NCBI RefSeq assembly: GCF_021869535.1
Contig: NW_026262668.1
Coordinates: 64,634,058-64,698,057 of the forward strand
Length of the DNA: 64,000 bases
Source: Mytilus californianus
Taxonomy: Eukaryota; Mollusca; Bivalvia; Mytilida; Mytilidae
Direction: 5' to 3'
Below the pieces are notes generated by a model. That model was not told the DNA's origin. It did not search any database and saw only the letters and a program-made list of their open reading frames with translations. The position numbers and the translations under genes are program-made. This document shows, in pieces, positions 24,401 through 31,849 of the stretch (its first letter is position 1; each line of letters begins with the position of its first letter).

Positions 24401-24961
24401 TGGTACATTGTATTACAATAAAAAAAAAAAAAAATTCGATTGGTACCTTAAACCAATGTGCTTTAACCCGTAACTTCAAGAGCGCCGGTCAATACTGACT
24501 GCGCATACATTTTTTGTCTTATCTGTTCCGAAAAAAAAAATAACTACTTTTTTTAATTCGATTGTTTAGAACTAAAACACACATTGCCAATATAGTATGA
24601 GTTTTAATGTTTGCAAAGCGCTGTGTCCGCTCTAACCCCCTCCGTTTTGGCGGCCAAAAGACACTTCTCAATTATAATGATAGAAGCGTGTTTTATATAA
24701 CCTGACTTGAGTGTTTTAATTATTCTCCCGTTTATATTTTTCAATAAAGTGCGAGAAGTAAACGCGCATTCAAAAATATGCATTAAAAACACAAAATTAA
24801 TAGTTGTGATGGATTAATTTAGCAATGCATTATGTCTGTACACACAAAAGTTAAAAAGAAATACAGTTAAGGCCATGTAACTTACCTTCAGATTGAGCAT
24901 CCACAGTCCATATCACAACTAACAGGCCTAAAAGGCCCCACCGCACATGGCACAGCTTCAT
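1537..24961 (-). CDS. Fibrillar procollagen alpha chain, 5' part of gene (14 exons, continues past the left edge)
   Basis: Seen: exons with consensus GT/AG borders at 24961-24886, 14198-13971, 11432-11386, 9789-9715, 9382-9338, 9100-9047, 7957-7904, 7043-6990, 6629-6576, 6130-6077, 4738-4640, 2788-2690, 2261-2118 and 1635-1537 join without a stop into 394 codons. Order of parts: signal peptide (1-22), VWC domain (about 27-101), linker (102-117), N-telopeptide (118-142) with DEKS, then 84 perfect Gly-X-Y triplets. Every helix exon starts with a Gly codon and ends on a complete triplet. Known: this is the plan of clade A fibrillar procollagens, secreted trimers that are trimmed and cross-linked by lysyl oxidase into matrix fibrils. 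Odd: there is no minor triple helix between the VWC domain and the telopeptide. The remaining helix and the C-propeptide must lie left of the window. Mussel byssal preCols have other flanking domains, so this looks like an ordinary matrix collagen. Family very sure; exact orthologue not assigned. Confidence 0.95.
2118..2261 (-). CDS. Collagen exon 13: helix exon, 144 bp
   Basis: Sixteen triplets from GDS GQS to GGK GDV. The donor is placed at GTA|GTAAGT rather than three bases earlier: this keeps the last codon as a full GDV triplet and uses the stronger GTAAGT site. 144 bp equals vertebrate exons 17 and 18 (99 + 45) fused. Confidence 0.9.
2301..2435. repeat. 40-bp tandem repeat next to a SINE-like head
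   Basis: Three 40-bp units start at 2301, 2341 and 2381, each beginning GAGA and ending in a TATATA/AATTATA-type stretch, with a partial copy after 2421. The array abuts the tRNA-like head at 2450-2524 on its downstream side (minus strand), so it may be the 3' part of one element. Confidence 0.75.
2450..2524 (-). mobile_element. tRNA-derived SINE head (degenerate tRNA-Thr-like)
   Basis: The minus strand shows an A-box-like TTAGCTCAGTCAGTTAGAGC and a B-box GGTTCGAGTCTC with a possible TGT anticodon loop. The anticodon stem (GCTGC against CACAG) does not pair and the acceptor stem is poor, so it is not a working tRNA. It lies inside a collagen intron, as SINEs often do. Confidence 0.6.
2690..2788 (-). 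CDS. Collagen exon 12: helix exon, 99 bp
   Basis: Eleven triplets from GMR GQD to GSG GPK, including GAPGFPG. It equals vertebrate exons 15 and 16 (45 + 54) fused. The donor is GTATGTTG. Confidence 0.93.
2845..4325 (+). mobile_element. Family A element, short copy (A1)
   Basis: The left end, GGGCGCAGCTTGATACGACC, is shared with the copy at 18589. The motif ATACGACCGCA at 2858 returns inverted at the right end inside a hairpin (4289-4320: ATACGACC ... GCGGTCGTAT). Inside are about seven ~160-bp tandem units (3150-4200) that include the words CAATCCCAGC and GATCCATACACTTA, then a GAC-rich microsatellite (4228-4262). No coding capacity is seen, so it is non-autonomous. It sits between collagen exons 11 and 12. 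Confidence 0.85.
3150..4200 (+). repeat. ~160-bp tandem array inside element A1
   Basis: The word CCCAAA(A/C)TCAATCCCAGC starts units near 3152, 3329, 3489, 3651, 3811, 3972 and 4121, giving spacings of about 149 to 177 bp. Short open frames across it on both strands are by-products. Confidence 0.85.
4640..4738 (-). CDS. Collagen exon 11: helix exon, 99 bp
   Basis: Eleven triplets from GPP GPN to GSP GAQ. The second half, [13 protein letters not shown], closely resembles GPRGLPGERGRPG of vertebrate collagen I exon 14. The 99 bp therefore equals vertebrate exons 13 and 14 (45 + 54) without the intron between them. Confidence 0.93.
6077..6130 (-). CDS. Collagen exon 10: helix exon, 54 bp
   Basis: Six triplets: [18 protein letters not shown]. 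It is poor in proline compared with its neighbours, so this is a locally weak stretch of helix. It corresponds to vertebrate exon 12. Confidence 0.92.
6576..6629 (-). CDS. Collagen exon 9: helix exon, 54 bp, with KGHR cross-link site
   Basis: Six triplets: [18 protein letters not shown]. The final GPKGHR matches in sequence and exon position the GMKGHR of vertebrate collagen I. There the lysine is helix residue 87, the partner of the C-telopeptide lysine in the mature cross-link. It corresponds to vertebrate exon 11. Confidence 0.93.
6990..7043 (-). CDS. Collagen exon 8: helix exon, 54 bp
   Basis: Six triplets: [18 protein letters not shown], between a TTTTTGCAG acceptor and a GTAAGATG donor. 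It corresponds to vertebrate exon 10. Confidence 0.93.
7170..7775 (+). repeat. Family E dispersed repeat with ~180-bp internal units
   Basis: Units share GGGGCATAACT, AGACATTGCTAATATAAACC and GGCAAGAATTGTACA. A second copy with the same start (GAGTTCCAATGTCCCC) is at 11459. It lies in the intron between collagen exons 7 and 8. Confidence 0.7.
7904..7957 (-). CDS. Collagen exon 7: helix exon, 54 bp
   Basis: Six triplets: [18 protein letters not shown], between a TATACAG acceptor and a GTAAGTTA donor. It corresponds to vertebrate exon 9. Confidence 0.93.
8620..8885 (+). repeat. Family J dispersed repeat
   Basis: Carries TTTTGGGTCCTCAATGCTCT followed by TCAACTTTG, a GCGTCACTAATGAGTCTTTT stretch and TGTAGACG. 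The same series occurs at 35690-35905 and, reversed, at 50660-50815. This is a mussel-type interspersed repeat without visible coding. Confidence 0.65.
9047..9100 (-). CDS. Collagen exon 6: helix exon, 54 bp
   Basis: Six triplets: [18 protein letters not shown], between a TTTTTAG acceptor and a GTAAGTTT donor. It corresponds to vertebrate exon 8 (54 bp). Confidence 0.93.
9338..9382 (-). CDS. Collagen exon 5: helix exon, 45 bp
   Basis: Five triplets: [15 protein letters not shown]. It starts after TTTTTCAG and ends at GTAAGTTT. The size equals vertebrate fibrillar collagen exon 7 (45 bp), the first full helix exon. Confidence 0.93.
9715..9789 (-). CDS. Collagen exon 4: N-telopeptide with DEKS cross-link lysine
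   Basis: A 75-bp exon, phase 0 on both sides. It reads VIMGDEKS, a run of five glycines, RVFPGPGG, and SAVM before the first perfect triplet GPP in the next exon. Known: vertebrate collagen I has DEKS followed by a Gly-containing stretch and VPGPM at this place, and its lysine is a lysyl oxidase target. The match of motif, position and exon size (about 72 bp in vertebrates) supports the call. The polyglycine run is unusual. Confidence 0.9.
9835..10160 (+). repeat. Dispersed repeat piece
   Basis: Contains ACCAAAGGGACAAGCTCATA and GAGCCCACCAAAAACTGGGG, a type I recognise as interspersed in mussel genomes. No coding frame. Recognition is from memory, so confidence is modest. Confidence 0.4.
10680..11090. 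other. Intron stretch with a G tract, a C tract and repeated ATGGGT words
   Basis: Contains a G run near 10706 and a long C run near 11058 with several AATGGGT words between. Probably a diverged interspersed repeat with slippage-prone homopolymers at either side. Confidence 0.4.
11386..11432 (-). CDS. Collagen exon 3: short non-helical linker
   Basis: A 47-bp exon with acceptor TTTATAG and donor GTAAGTTG. Its first two bases complete a Pro codon begun by the VWC exon, then it reads [15 protein letters not shown]. It has no Gly-X-Y repeats, so it replaces the minor triple helix found at this place in many procollagens. A proline/alanine-rich stretch such as FPAAVEP could contain the N-proteinase site, but none can be assigned from sequence alone. 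The call rests on splice sites and exact phase on both sides. Confidence 0.75.
11459..11845 (+). repeat. Family E dispersed repeat, second copy
   Basis: Starts GAGTTCCAATGTCCCC and follows the copy at 7218 with many changes. It runs directly into a family D element. The collagen linker exon ends only 27 bp before it, so the acceptor side of that exon is tightly bounded by repeat DNA. Confidence 0.65.
11850..12620 (+). mobile_element. Family D element, 3'-truncated copy (D2)
   Basis: Begins CAAGCATTCTTAGAGTATTG. It carries the hairpin GTATTGCATTGCAATAC (11865-11881) and the motif AGTCCCCTAC (11884-11893), as in the full copy at 21491. Internal units repeat AACTTGATCTATAACTTGTC-like words. A 45-bp direct duplication lies at 12330-12415 (ACCAAAGAATGTCTTTTAAA). 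I do not see the 3' hairpin. Confidence 0.75.
12625..13960. other. Collagen intron 2 remainder, nothing recognised
   Basis: AT-rich. The open frame at 12840-13049 has no splice or homology support. No Gly-X-Y or other exon is seen between the VWC and linker exons. Confidence 0.45.
13971..14198 (-). CDS. Collagen exon 2: von Willebrand factor C (VWC) domain
   Basis: A 228-bp exon between a TTTTTGCAG acceptor and a GTAAGTAAAG donor. It encodes 75 full codons with ten cysteines in the VWC order: KC, then CYTCEC, FC, TC, NC, and the closing GDCCPSSC. Known: VWC (chordin-like) domains in procollagen N-propeptides bind BMP/TGF-beta type ligands in vertebrate collagen II; binding here is inference. 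The exon is phase 1 at both ends, so it is a symmetric, skippable unit only in combination with exon 3. Confidence 0.93.
14370..14690 (+). repeat. Dispersed repeat of the GAGACAACTATCCACCA type
   Basis: Contains TTGCCAATGAGACAACTATC and GGCCTTCAACAATGAGAAAA. This family recurs in both orientations at about twelve places in the window and is typical of mussel genomes in my experience. No coding seen. Confidence 0.75.
15594..16613 (+). mobile_element. Family C element, complete copy (C1)
   Basis: The 5' hairpin TGTGTCC-ATG-GGACACA (15594-15610) is followed by GATGCCCCC (15614-15622). Six ~160-bp units follow, with GGGGCATAACTCTAGAACGG and CATTTGGTTGAGGCAAACTA. Then comes an AGAC/GTAC-rich stretch and a 3' end with ATGACCCC ... 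GTGGGGGCAT (16584-16610). No coding. It is the first member of the nest in collagen intron 1. Confidence 0.85.
16614..17669 (+). mobile_element. Family B element, complete copy (B1)
   Basis: The 5' palindrome AGGCTCTCAAGAGCCT is followed by CGCTCACCT (16640-16648). Two ~490-bp tandem units share GGGGCAGCAACCCAACAAC and TTTCAGGGCAGATA. A GAC-rich stretch follows, then a 3' hairpin at 17632-17663: AGCTCACTTGGCCC, TTTC loop, GGGCCAGGTGAGCT (13 of 14 pairs). No coding. It sits between C1 and a 5'-truncated C copy. Confidence 0.88.
17632..17663 (+). repeat. 3' terminal hairpin of element B1
   Basis: 14-nt arms with a single mismatch around a TTTC loop. The outer part of the 3' arm (AGGTGAGC) is the inverted copy of GCTCACCT near the element's 5' end, and the 5' arm repeats that motif directly. 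Confidence 0.9.
17670..18080 (+). mobile_element. Family C element, 5'-truncated copy (C2)
   Basis: Begins inside a ~160-bp unit (AGTTAGAGAACGGAAACTAA). It has two and a half units, an ACAGACGGACG-rich stretch and an ATGCCCCCACC end without the second hairpin arm. Confidence 0.8.
18081..18588. other. Intron sequence between elements C2 and A2
   Basis: Contains words shared with family B interior (GGTTTCATAGAATTAAGATC-like, TTGGTAAAAATTGACATTTA), so it is probably a decayed family B piece. Confidence 0.35.
18770..20240 (+). repeat. 522-bp higher-order repeat of four ~130-bp monomers
   Basis: Monomers share AGATTCAGCATATCAAAGAA, AATTCAATTTTTGTTGAAAT and GTTTAATTTTGGACCC. Four monomer types recur in the same order, so positions 522 bp apart (for example 19126 and 19648) are far more alike than neighbouring monomers. 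About 2.8 higher-order units are present. Confidence 0.88.
20340..20556 (+). repeat. 35-bp minisatellite, about 6 units
   Basis: The unit is CAATACTGTGCAATTG followed by AAGATTTCTTGCTATTGCG. Unit borders create the palindrome ATTGCGCAAT. It lies inside element A2 and is absent from A1. Confidence 0.9.
21343..21425 (+). repeat. (GAC)n microsatellite of element A2
   Basis: A nearly pure GAC run with few interruptions, directly upstream of the 3' hairpin. It makes long poly-Asp and poly-Val/Ser open frames that are not genes. Confidence 0.95.
21488..22163 (+). mobile_element. Family D element, complete copy (D1)
   Basis: The 5' hairpin GTATTGCATGGCAATAC (21506-21522) is followed at once by AGTCCCCTAC (21523-21532). 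Internal units carry AACTTGTCATG and ATATCTTCAAGCATGACGAA. A (GACA)n tract lies at 22096-22116. The 3' hairpin at 22132-22161 has arms AGTCCCCT and AGGGGACT, with CGAC-TTCG-TCGG inside. No coding. Confidence 0.87.
23114..23362 (+). other. Unrecognised 82-codon open frame in collagen intron 1
   Basis: Reads [20 protein letters not shown], then a stretch rich in Asn, Asp and Thr, then a hydrophobic end translated from T-rich DNA. The first 50 codons look less AT-rich than the surroundings. A TATAAAA at about 23071 lies 40 bp upstream. I recognise no family and see no clear splice donor. It may be chance or a small orphan exon. Confidence 0.2.
23714..24105 (+). repeat. 196-bp direct tandem duplication
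   Basis: Two copies begin GGTATGAGTTTGAAAG at 23714 and 23910 and share long identical blocks such as ATGATGAAATGCATCCATGA. It lies 0.8 to 1.2 kb downstream of collagen exon 1 in the direction of transcription, so a regulatory role is possible but unproven. Confidence 0.9.
24110..24880. other. Start of collagen intron 1, nothing recognised
   Basis: AT-rich with a poly(A) run near 24420. No exon or repeat family recognised. Confidence 0.45.
24886..24961 (-). CDS. Collagen exon 1: start codon and signal peptide
   Basis: The minus-strand ATG at 24961-24959 opens 25 codons plus one base before a GTAAGT donor. The peptide has a basic start (MKLCHVRW), a hydrophobic core ([10 protein letters not shown]) and a likely signal peptidase site after VDA, before QSE. 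The single leftover G joins AT of the VWC exon to give Asp, so the phase fits exactly. This fit, and the signal peptide expected at this place in procollagens, decide the start. Confidence 0.9.
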
Positions 24962-25280
24962 TATTTTAATTTAGGTCTATTGTCTATCAGAACATTGAAA
25001 AACAACAAAACAGTTTATGGAATAAAATTTCAACAGAGTCCTGTTGGAAAGACTAAATTGGGCCTGAGTTGACAAGCCGTTTATCTAGGAAGGGCCGTGC
25101 TGCCTTTTTGCAAAAGCAACAGCGGATTCCTAGCGTCAATTTTGAAAACTTAACGGCAGCGGCCAGTCGCCAACTGTTCTATCCAGGGCAATCTAAAATT
25201 TGTACACAAACATCGGTTGCTGCAAGAGCCAATCATAAATGAACATTTTATGGATTGCTGAGATGAGGTAAACGCCCGAG
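24962..25280 (-). promoter_or_regulatory. Presumed 5'UTR and proximal promoter of the collagen gene
   Basis: This region lies directly upstream of the collagen ATG on the minus strand. A CCAAT box reads on the minus strand at 25061-25057, and an inverted one at 25229-25233. I see no clear TATA box and cannot place the transcription start. The function is inferred from position only. Confidence 0.3.
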
Positions 25281-25980
25281 AAAGAAAAACGCTGTCAGTC
25301 AATTTTAAGCGTCATCTGGAACCCATGATACTGCCGGAGAGTAACAAACTGATGGGAACCAAGAAGATTTATTACGAAATGAGCTGAGCGAAATTCTATC
25401 TTGCTGACATGAATAAAACATACACCAGCATCATAAAAAAAATTTATACGTGACCTACGAGATAACCTTTGTCTACAAAAAATCAATTACCAGATTGCAA
25501 TCTTACACAAGTGTCTGTTTAAAAACTGCTTATGTGTGTAAATTAAAAAAAATCTCTTCACTTTCTGTGCCATGAGGTAGCAGAGGGGCGAAAATTACAC
25601 CTAAGTAATTTAAAATCAAACCTGTTTTATTTAATAATCAGAGAGAATTTTAGTATCAAGAAAGAGGGTAATTTTCAGAAGTGTTTAATTTATATTTTTT
25701 TTATTTTTTTTACTTTTAAAATATCTAAAAGAAAAAAAAAATTCTTGGGGTTGGGGGGGGGGGGGGGGGGGTGGTAATATAATCTATAGTCAGGGTGAAC
25801 GTTTAAAGCCTTAGTAGGAACCGTTTCCTAGCTATAATAATGGCACAGAACTCGAAAACAGAGAGAAAGGGTCATTTTAAGCCTTAGCCTTCCAGCTACA
25901 ATTTTCACCATTAAAATGATTGGAACAATTCACTTTTGAGCCGTAATCGCAAATGCATACTCAAATCCATGTAATTGTTC
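25281..25980. other. Intergenic, homopolymer G run
   Basis: A long G run near 25755-25771 follows a T-rich and A-rich stretch. Otherwise nothing recognised. Confidence 0.45.
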
Positions 25981-25984
25981 ACAT

Positions 25985-26045
25985 CCTTTGCTTTGGTGTT
26001 TGGGGGGATAGTTGTCTCATTGGCAATAACAAAAATCACATCTTA
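25985..26045 (-). repeat. GAGACAACTATC-type dispersed repeat, fragment
   Basis: Reads ATAGTTGTCTCATTGGCAAT on the plus strand, the reverse of the family word. Confidence 0.6.
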
Positions 26046-26049
26046 TTTT

Positions 26050-28140
26050 GTTACATGAAGCAAAAAGTGGCTGACAGTTAATTAAATGTATTTGTATATG
26101 GTTTTGTACATTTGTATTTTTCTTTTCTTTATCTCTTTCTTTCATGCATTTCTTTTATTGTCATGTGTAGCTGCCAATATAACCCCCCTTTTATGCAAAG
26201 GGAAAATATTATCGTTTACTTGCGACTTTGTGTATGTTGTACTTGTACTGTAGTGTGTAATTGCGTGTGCTGCACGAGCATTGAGGAAAAAGGCCAAGCA
26301 TATAGTTTTCATGATGTCTCTACTTACTTCATAATAACGTTGTATATAACATAAGCTCATACAAGTAAATTAATCAAATATTTTATGAAGAATAAAATTA
26401 TAGAAAATTTGGTAACAAATTTACATATTTATGTGAATTTATTAATGTTCTTAAAGGTGTCTGATAAACACAAACGTTTAATTATGAATGATACGTTTAT
26501 CTTCTTGAGACAAAAAAAAATCCTGTGATTTTATGAATAGGTGTTTATATATATGGAATGATAAGGGTGCATTTTTATTCTGATAATGAACGAAGTTAAT
26601 CATTGGTTTGTAGATTGGCTTAAAATTGGGCTTTAGCTTTGTTTTTATCTTTGTGTTACTGTCTCCACATCTCCTTTTATTCATTAGTAGAACTGTCTAA
26701 ATATTATATGTGAAAAACTGTACTTTTGAATATAAAAGGAATCGATCCGTAGATGTGAAGCACGTGAAGAAAAAAGGTATCATCGGGACAGGCCCAATGT
26801 TTATTTCGGTTTTGAACAAAAGGAGACATGGGAATATGTCACCGAGACAATAACTAAACGACAAAAGCAGAAACAAACACTCCACTCCACCTCAACCCAT
26901 TAAATACCAAACTGTGACACACAAAAAACCACATCAAACCTAGTAGAGGTCAATATTCGGTCTTCAACAATAGAAACTTAAGGTGTCCACATATAAATTC
27001 AAGCTCTATTTAGACAAAATCGCCCAGTCTAAAAAGAAGTGAATAAAAGTTTACAGAATATATCCTAGATCTGTCACCACAACTTATTCCCGTGATGACA
27101 ACTGCATACAATATGATCGAAATGTGTTTAAAAAATCAAGCCAAATTGACAAAAACATATATATTCAATTGTATTTTTATCTAATTGTTTATTTTATTTT
27201 GCTTTATTTTTTTCCACGATTTTTTTCTATCTTTCTATCTTTTCTTCTAATGCGTATCTATTGGACAGTTGTCAAATGTTATCTGGTCAGTTTTGAGGAT
27301 CAAAAGGAAAAGTGCATAGTGTCGGTATAAATCTTAATTTCAGAAATGCACACATCAGCAATTTTTGAAAGAACTGTCTTTTTTACAACCGTCTTGTTTA
27401 TGATTAATTATGCCGCTGCACGACGGGGAGATTGATTTCATGACATGCATGATGTCTGCTTTTGTTGTTATGATGCATGCTATTTTGTGGTTACATGTTA
27501 TGAAATTTATGAAGTTATTCAAGACATTTTGCATTAAATTAGAAAAACGTGATATTTTGTATTTTTCGATGCTGACTGATCCGCGATGTCATAAAAATTA
27601 TAAAGCGTGATGCCTTTATGCGTCCCGCCCAAGTTTTCTATGTCAGCAGAAAGAAGAAAAGTCAGCTCTGACGAATGCATAAATGGTAGAATGAAGTATA
27701 GGTGGCAGCACGGTACCCTCTTCAAATATCCACACTCTGTTGTTGCTTGACTTCCTCGTAGTAGTTTTAATTATAGCGCCGTGCAAAATTTTAGATTTTC
27801 GTTATTTCACTGATCTGTATATTATATGAAACCGATTAGGTGTTTTCAATTTCATTTGAGCTTTTTCTCTGGACAGTGCGAATATTTAATAGATACCGTA
27901 GAAAGTTTTTTTGACTCCTTTGAATCATCCGTGAATACGATACAAATATCCGTAATGACGACGAAAACAGAAAGCATATAGATAAAATAAGATATATTTT
28001 ATTACCAATTAAAGGCCCACAAGGGTAGAGAATACATGTAAATACACAATTACAATACAATAAGACTTTTAAAAAAAGTCCTTGTTTTATAGTATATAAT
28101 ATATTTATATGAGGAATAAGTACATCTAACTCATATTGAC
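26050..28140. other. Intergenic, no gene recognised
   Basis: AT-rich DNA. A diverged dispersed piece is likely at 26800-26990 (GGTCAATATTCGGTCTTCAA). Open frames here lack splice signals or recognisable domains. Confidence 0.4.
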
Positions 28141-28149
28141 TTGAATAAA

Positions 28150-28495
28150 TTTTCCAACAGCATTAAGGACATGATTGTCTTCACAGCTTAATAAACATAT
28201 GAATTTTTTCTGATTGTCCAGTAAACAAAAGTTTGGAATTTTTATGGCAAACAATGTCAAAGAGAGTATCTCTATCAGAGTTAAATTTTTCACATGAAGT
28301 TAAAAAATGGATTTCATCTTCAACACAGCCAGAGGAACATTTTGTGCAAATTCTTTCATTTCGTGGAATATTTGAAAAAACACGGCCAATTTCAATTTGA
28401 AGCTTATGAGCAGATATACGTAATTTACAAATAGCTCTTTTAAAATCAAAGTTCTTAACCAAAGAGAGAATGTAACTAAGCTGTGATTAGTTCTT
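28150..28495 (-). pseudogene. LINE ORF2 3' fragment (zinc-finger tail of a reverse transcriptase)
   Basis: An open frame of 93 codons from 28462 to 28181 reads KLRISAHKLQIEIGRV, then ERICTKCSSG, then EDEIHFLTSCEKF. This is the conserved Cys-Cys-His-Cys tail (zf-RVT type) of non-LTR retrotransposon reverse transcriptases of the Jockey-like kind. The frame continues upstream through LSYILSL before a stop. No polymerase domain is present, so it is a dead 5'-truncated copy. Another dispersed repeat begins at about 28548. Confidence 0.75.
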
Positions 28496-28547
28496 GTAGA
28501 GTCCCCACAAGTTGGTAATCTGATCTACATCGATATATAGATATAAG

Positions 28548-28645
28548 AAGATGTGGTATGAGTGCCAATGAGACAACTCTCCATCCAAGTCAAAATTTAA
28601 AAAAGTAAACCATTATAGGTCAAAGTATGCTTATTACGATACAAA
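28548..28645 (+). repeat. GAGACAACT-type dispersed repeat
   Basis: Contains TGAGTGCCAATGAGACAACT and CTCCATCCAAG. Confidence 0.7.
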
Positions 28646-28649
28646 GTGC

Positions 28650-30795
28650 ATTTTCCTAATCAAGTCTCCCTCCCCCCCCCTCCCAAAGAGGGGTGCATTT
28701 ACAATTTACATATACCAAATATGTTCCTTCACATAGCAAACAATATTTTTAGCTAACATTCATATAACAAACCTAAATATAAATATAGAGACATGCAAGC
28801 TATCATATTAAAAAAGTATATACGGGTTGCTATACTCCTGATATGTTCTTTAAATTATTTATCTTTTGTTTGAAAATGTGGTTGTTTAGCCGCAACCGAC
28901 ACCAAGGGACGATGCACTATGAGTATGGACTTAAAAGCTCTCAAAAACCTCCCCGTACTTGATGCAGTCTTGGAAAACATGATTTATTTATTAGTATTAT
29001 TGGCTTTGAACTAGCTTTCAGTAATTGAAAATACTCTTAGATTGGTACATTGTGGTTTTTTGTTGTTGCTATGCAAGTTGTCTTTTTTGGTGCTCCGTGC
29101 CATTATGATGAGTCAAACTATCTCGATCTGATTTTTACAGTTTGTTCTAATGTTGCGATATTTGTCTCTCCCAAGTCACGAACCTGTAATTTAGTGGTTA
29201 AATAAATTACAAAATAAATTGATTAAGAAGTGGACGTAATTAAAACAAATTTAAGAAACTTTAATTTGTTTATAGAACATTTTCTTTAAAAAAATATCAA
29301 TGTGTTTATCTTTCTAAAGAATGTTTAATAACGTTGTCTTATAAATATTCCCCAGCTATAATTGATAAATGTGTCAGCTTAGAAGGCATAAAAATAATTA
29401 TACATACTTTTTGAAACTAATAGATTTGAACAATTAAGATTTAAATAATTCTTCCTTTATCATGCATATATCATTGTTCGATAAAACTTAGATCAAAGAA
29501 AGCTAACGTACTGAGTAACCAAGGATTAATTTTTTGTATAGTAAGACTTACTAAACAAATCCTTGGAGTAACAAAATATTCATTACACTGCAGTAATAGA
29601 TTTTGGGAATAAACCATACAGAAACAGGCTGACTGATGCTATAGATAAAGGAAAGAGATAGAATAGGAAAAAATGTACCATAATTATAGGGATATGGAAA
29701 ATCTATGTTCCAAGCTGAGGGTAACTGAGATATACTAGCTAGTTTTGGGTGCAATCCCTTCAAAACCCAAAATCTTGACCAAATCTAGGGGTTTGCCACG
29801 TGGTCAAAAGACCATTGGAAGGGATAATATGTGTAGGTTCGAAAATTAGAATACCGTTTTTAGAAAATAAGATGTTTTTCTTCTGATAATCTGCTGTTGG
29901 CGTCTTGCACAACAAGATCAGTAGAAGTGGCAGGTGTTTTATTTCAACACCTGGTGCTACCACTAATACTACGTTTAACAGTGAGTGAAAATAAATACAC
30001 TAAGAAATATTATCTGTTGCACGTATCCCAAAAATTAGAAAAACTTAATTAAATTTAAAAAACACTTGACCTTTTAGGCTCTCATTGATACGGTATGTAT
30101 TTACCTACACCTCAAATTCTTGTCAGTTGGAAAACATCTGCAATGTATTGTCCGAAGCGTATACATGATACTCAGATCTCTTTTGACTGATATACACAAG
30201 CGAAAAAGATTAGGTGCAAAATTCATTATGAAGTCATACTTGCAAAAACACCGCTTGAGAAAATAGTTTTAAAAATAGCAATCAGTTAGGAGTCTACTCG
30301 TGGTCATTGAACTTTTTCTGTCAGTTCAATGGAGCACTGACCTATATTTGTTGGCACTCAGTTACCAAGAAAAAACCAATGATACATGAAGGGTCAATAT
30401 ACTGTTTCTCACGGTGACTGAAAGAGCACACGAACTAATCAAAGAAACATTGAACTGTTAACACTATTAAACATTAATATTGCCGAACTAAACATTCATA
30501 ATTGACCACTAACGGCCTAACTTAACTTATTGATCAATAATCAGCGGAAGACAACTCATTTTCATATTTTTTCACATAATCGCCCGGTTCCTGCAGGTAG
30601 ATCTTCTGGGATTGACTGCTCCACAGGCTTATATGCAAAACAGATGATCTTTGATTTTTTTAAAATAAAATGCTACATAGATTTTTTTTCATGTACATAT
30701 CATGTATGTAGTTACGTGAAATTGTGATTTAATGGGGGAAAAGAGCCTCATGCCACAAAGAATAAAAAGTTATGAAACTCTGAAGTGAACACTAC
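28650..30795. other. Intergenic, nothing firmly recognised
   Basis: AT-rich. A piece at 29045-29210 (TTTTACAGTTTGTTCTAATG, CAAGTCACGAACCTGTAATT) looks like a diverged relative of the repeat at 34190-34625. Confidence 0.4.
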
Positions 30796-30799
30796 TTTT

Positions 30800-31848
30800 T
30801 ATCTCGACTGGCCCAAAGGGCCAAGTGAGATTTTTTCATCACTTGTCCGTCGTCGTCGTCGTCTGTTAACTTTTACAAAAATCTTCTCCTCTGATACTAC
30901 TGCATGGGCCAAATTTAACCAAACTTGGCCACAATCATCATTGGGGTATCTAATTTCAAAAATGTGTCCGATGACTCCGCCTGCCAACCAAGATGGCCGA
31001 CATGACTAAAAATAGAACATAGGAGTAAAATGCGAGTTTTGTCTATTATTTTGAAAACCGTTATAAGTAGAGAAAATCTGACAGGAGCTAAAATGTTCAG
31101 AATGTTGAGCTCTGTCAGACGACTTCTTATATGAGTTGTTGCCCTTTAATTACAAATTTTAATCTTCGTTTTCATGTTTGCCTATTATCTTGAAAACTAT
31201 AATAGATAGAGAGAAACTTTAAATTGCAAAAATGATCAGTAAGACAAGTTCTGCTAATAAGTCTAATGGTCAGTCGATGGTCAGTCGACTCCTTATTAGA
31301 GTTATTACCAATTTTTGCGTGTTTGCCTTATATCTTAAAAGTTATTATAGATAGATAGAAACTTAAATAAGCAAAAATGACCAGCAAGACAAAATCTACA
31401 ACTAAGACATTATGGAGGAAATCGTCAGACGGCTCCTTATTGGAGCTATTGCCCTTAAATGACGATTTTCACCATTTATTTTGCGTTTTGCCTTAAATAA
31501 TAATAATTATAAAGGATAGATAGACACTTTAAATCACAAAAATGATCAGCAAGTCAAGGTCTACTAACAAGTCAAATTTTGCCGATATAGTCAGTAGACT
31601 TTCACTCTTTATAGGAGTGATTGCCCTTAAATGAGGAATCTTTTACCCTCTTTTGTGTCACAAGTTTGAGCAAAAACTAAAGAAGATAGAGAGAAACTGA
31701 ACAGACTAAATGATCAGCAATGCAAGATCAACAAAACAGAGATTTTTGTCCTGAATTCTATTCTCACCTACAATGTTGGAGAGTGTCCTTTATTAAATAT
31801 GCACATAGACCAAGGTGAGCGACACAGGCTCTTTAGAGCCTCTAGTTT
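30800..31848 (-). mobile_element. Family B element, reversed copy (B2)
   Basis: Read on the minus strand it starts with the palindrome AGGCTCTAAAGAGCC and GTGTCGCTCACCT near 31845-31812. It ends with GAC repeats (30847-30861 as GTC) and a hairpin at 30802-30830 around TGGCCC ... GGGCCA. Interior words match B1 (ATGGGCCAAATTTAACCAAA). Four diverged internal units carry the word ATGATCAGCAA. Confidence 0.85.
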
Positions 31849-31849
31849 C

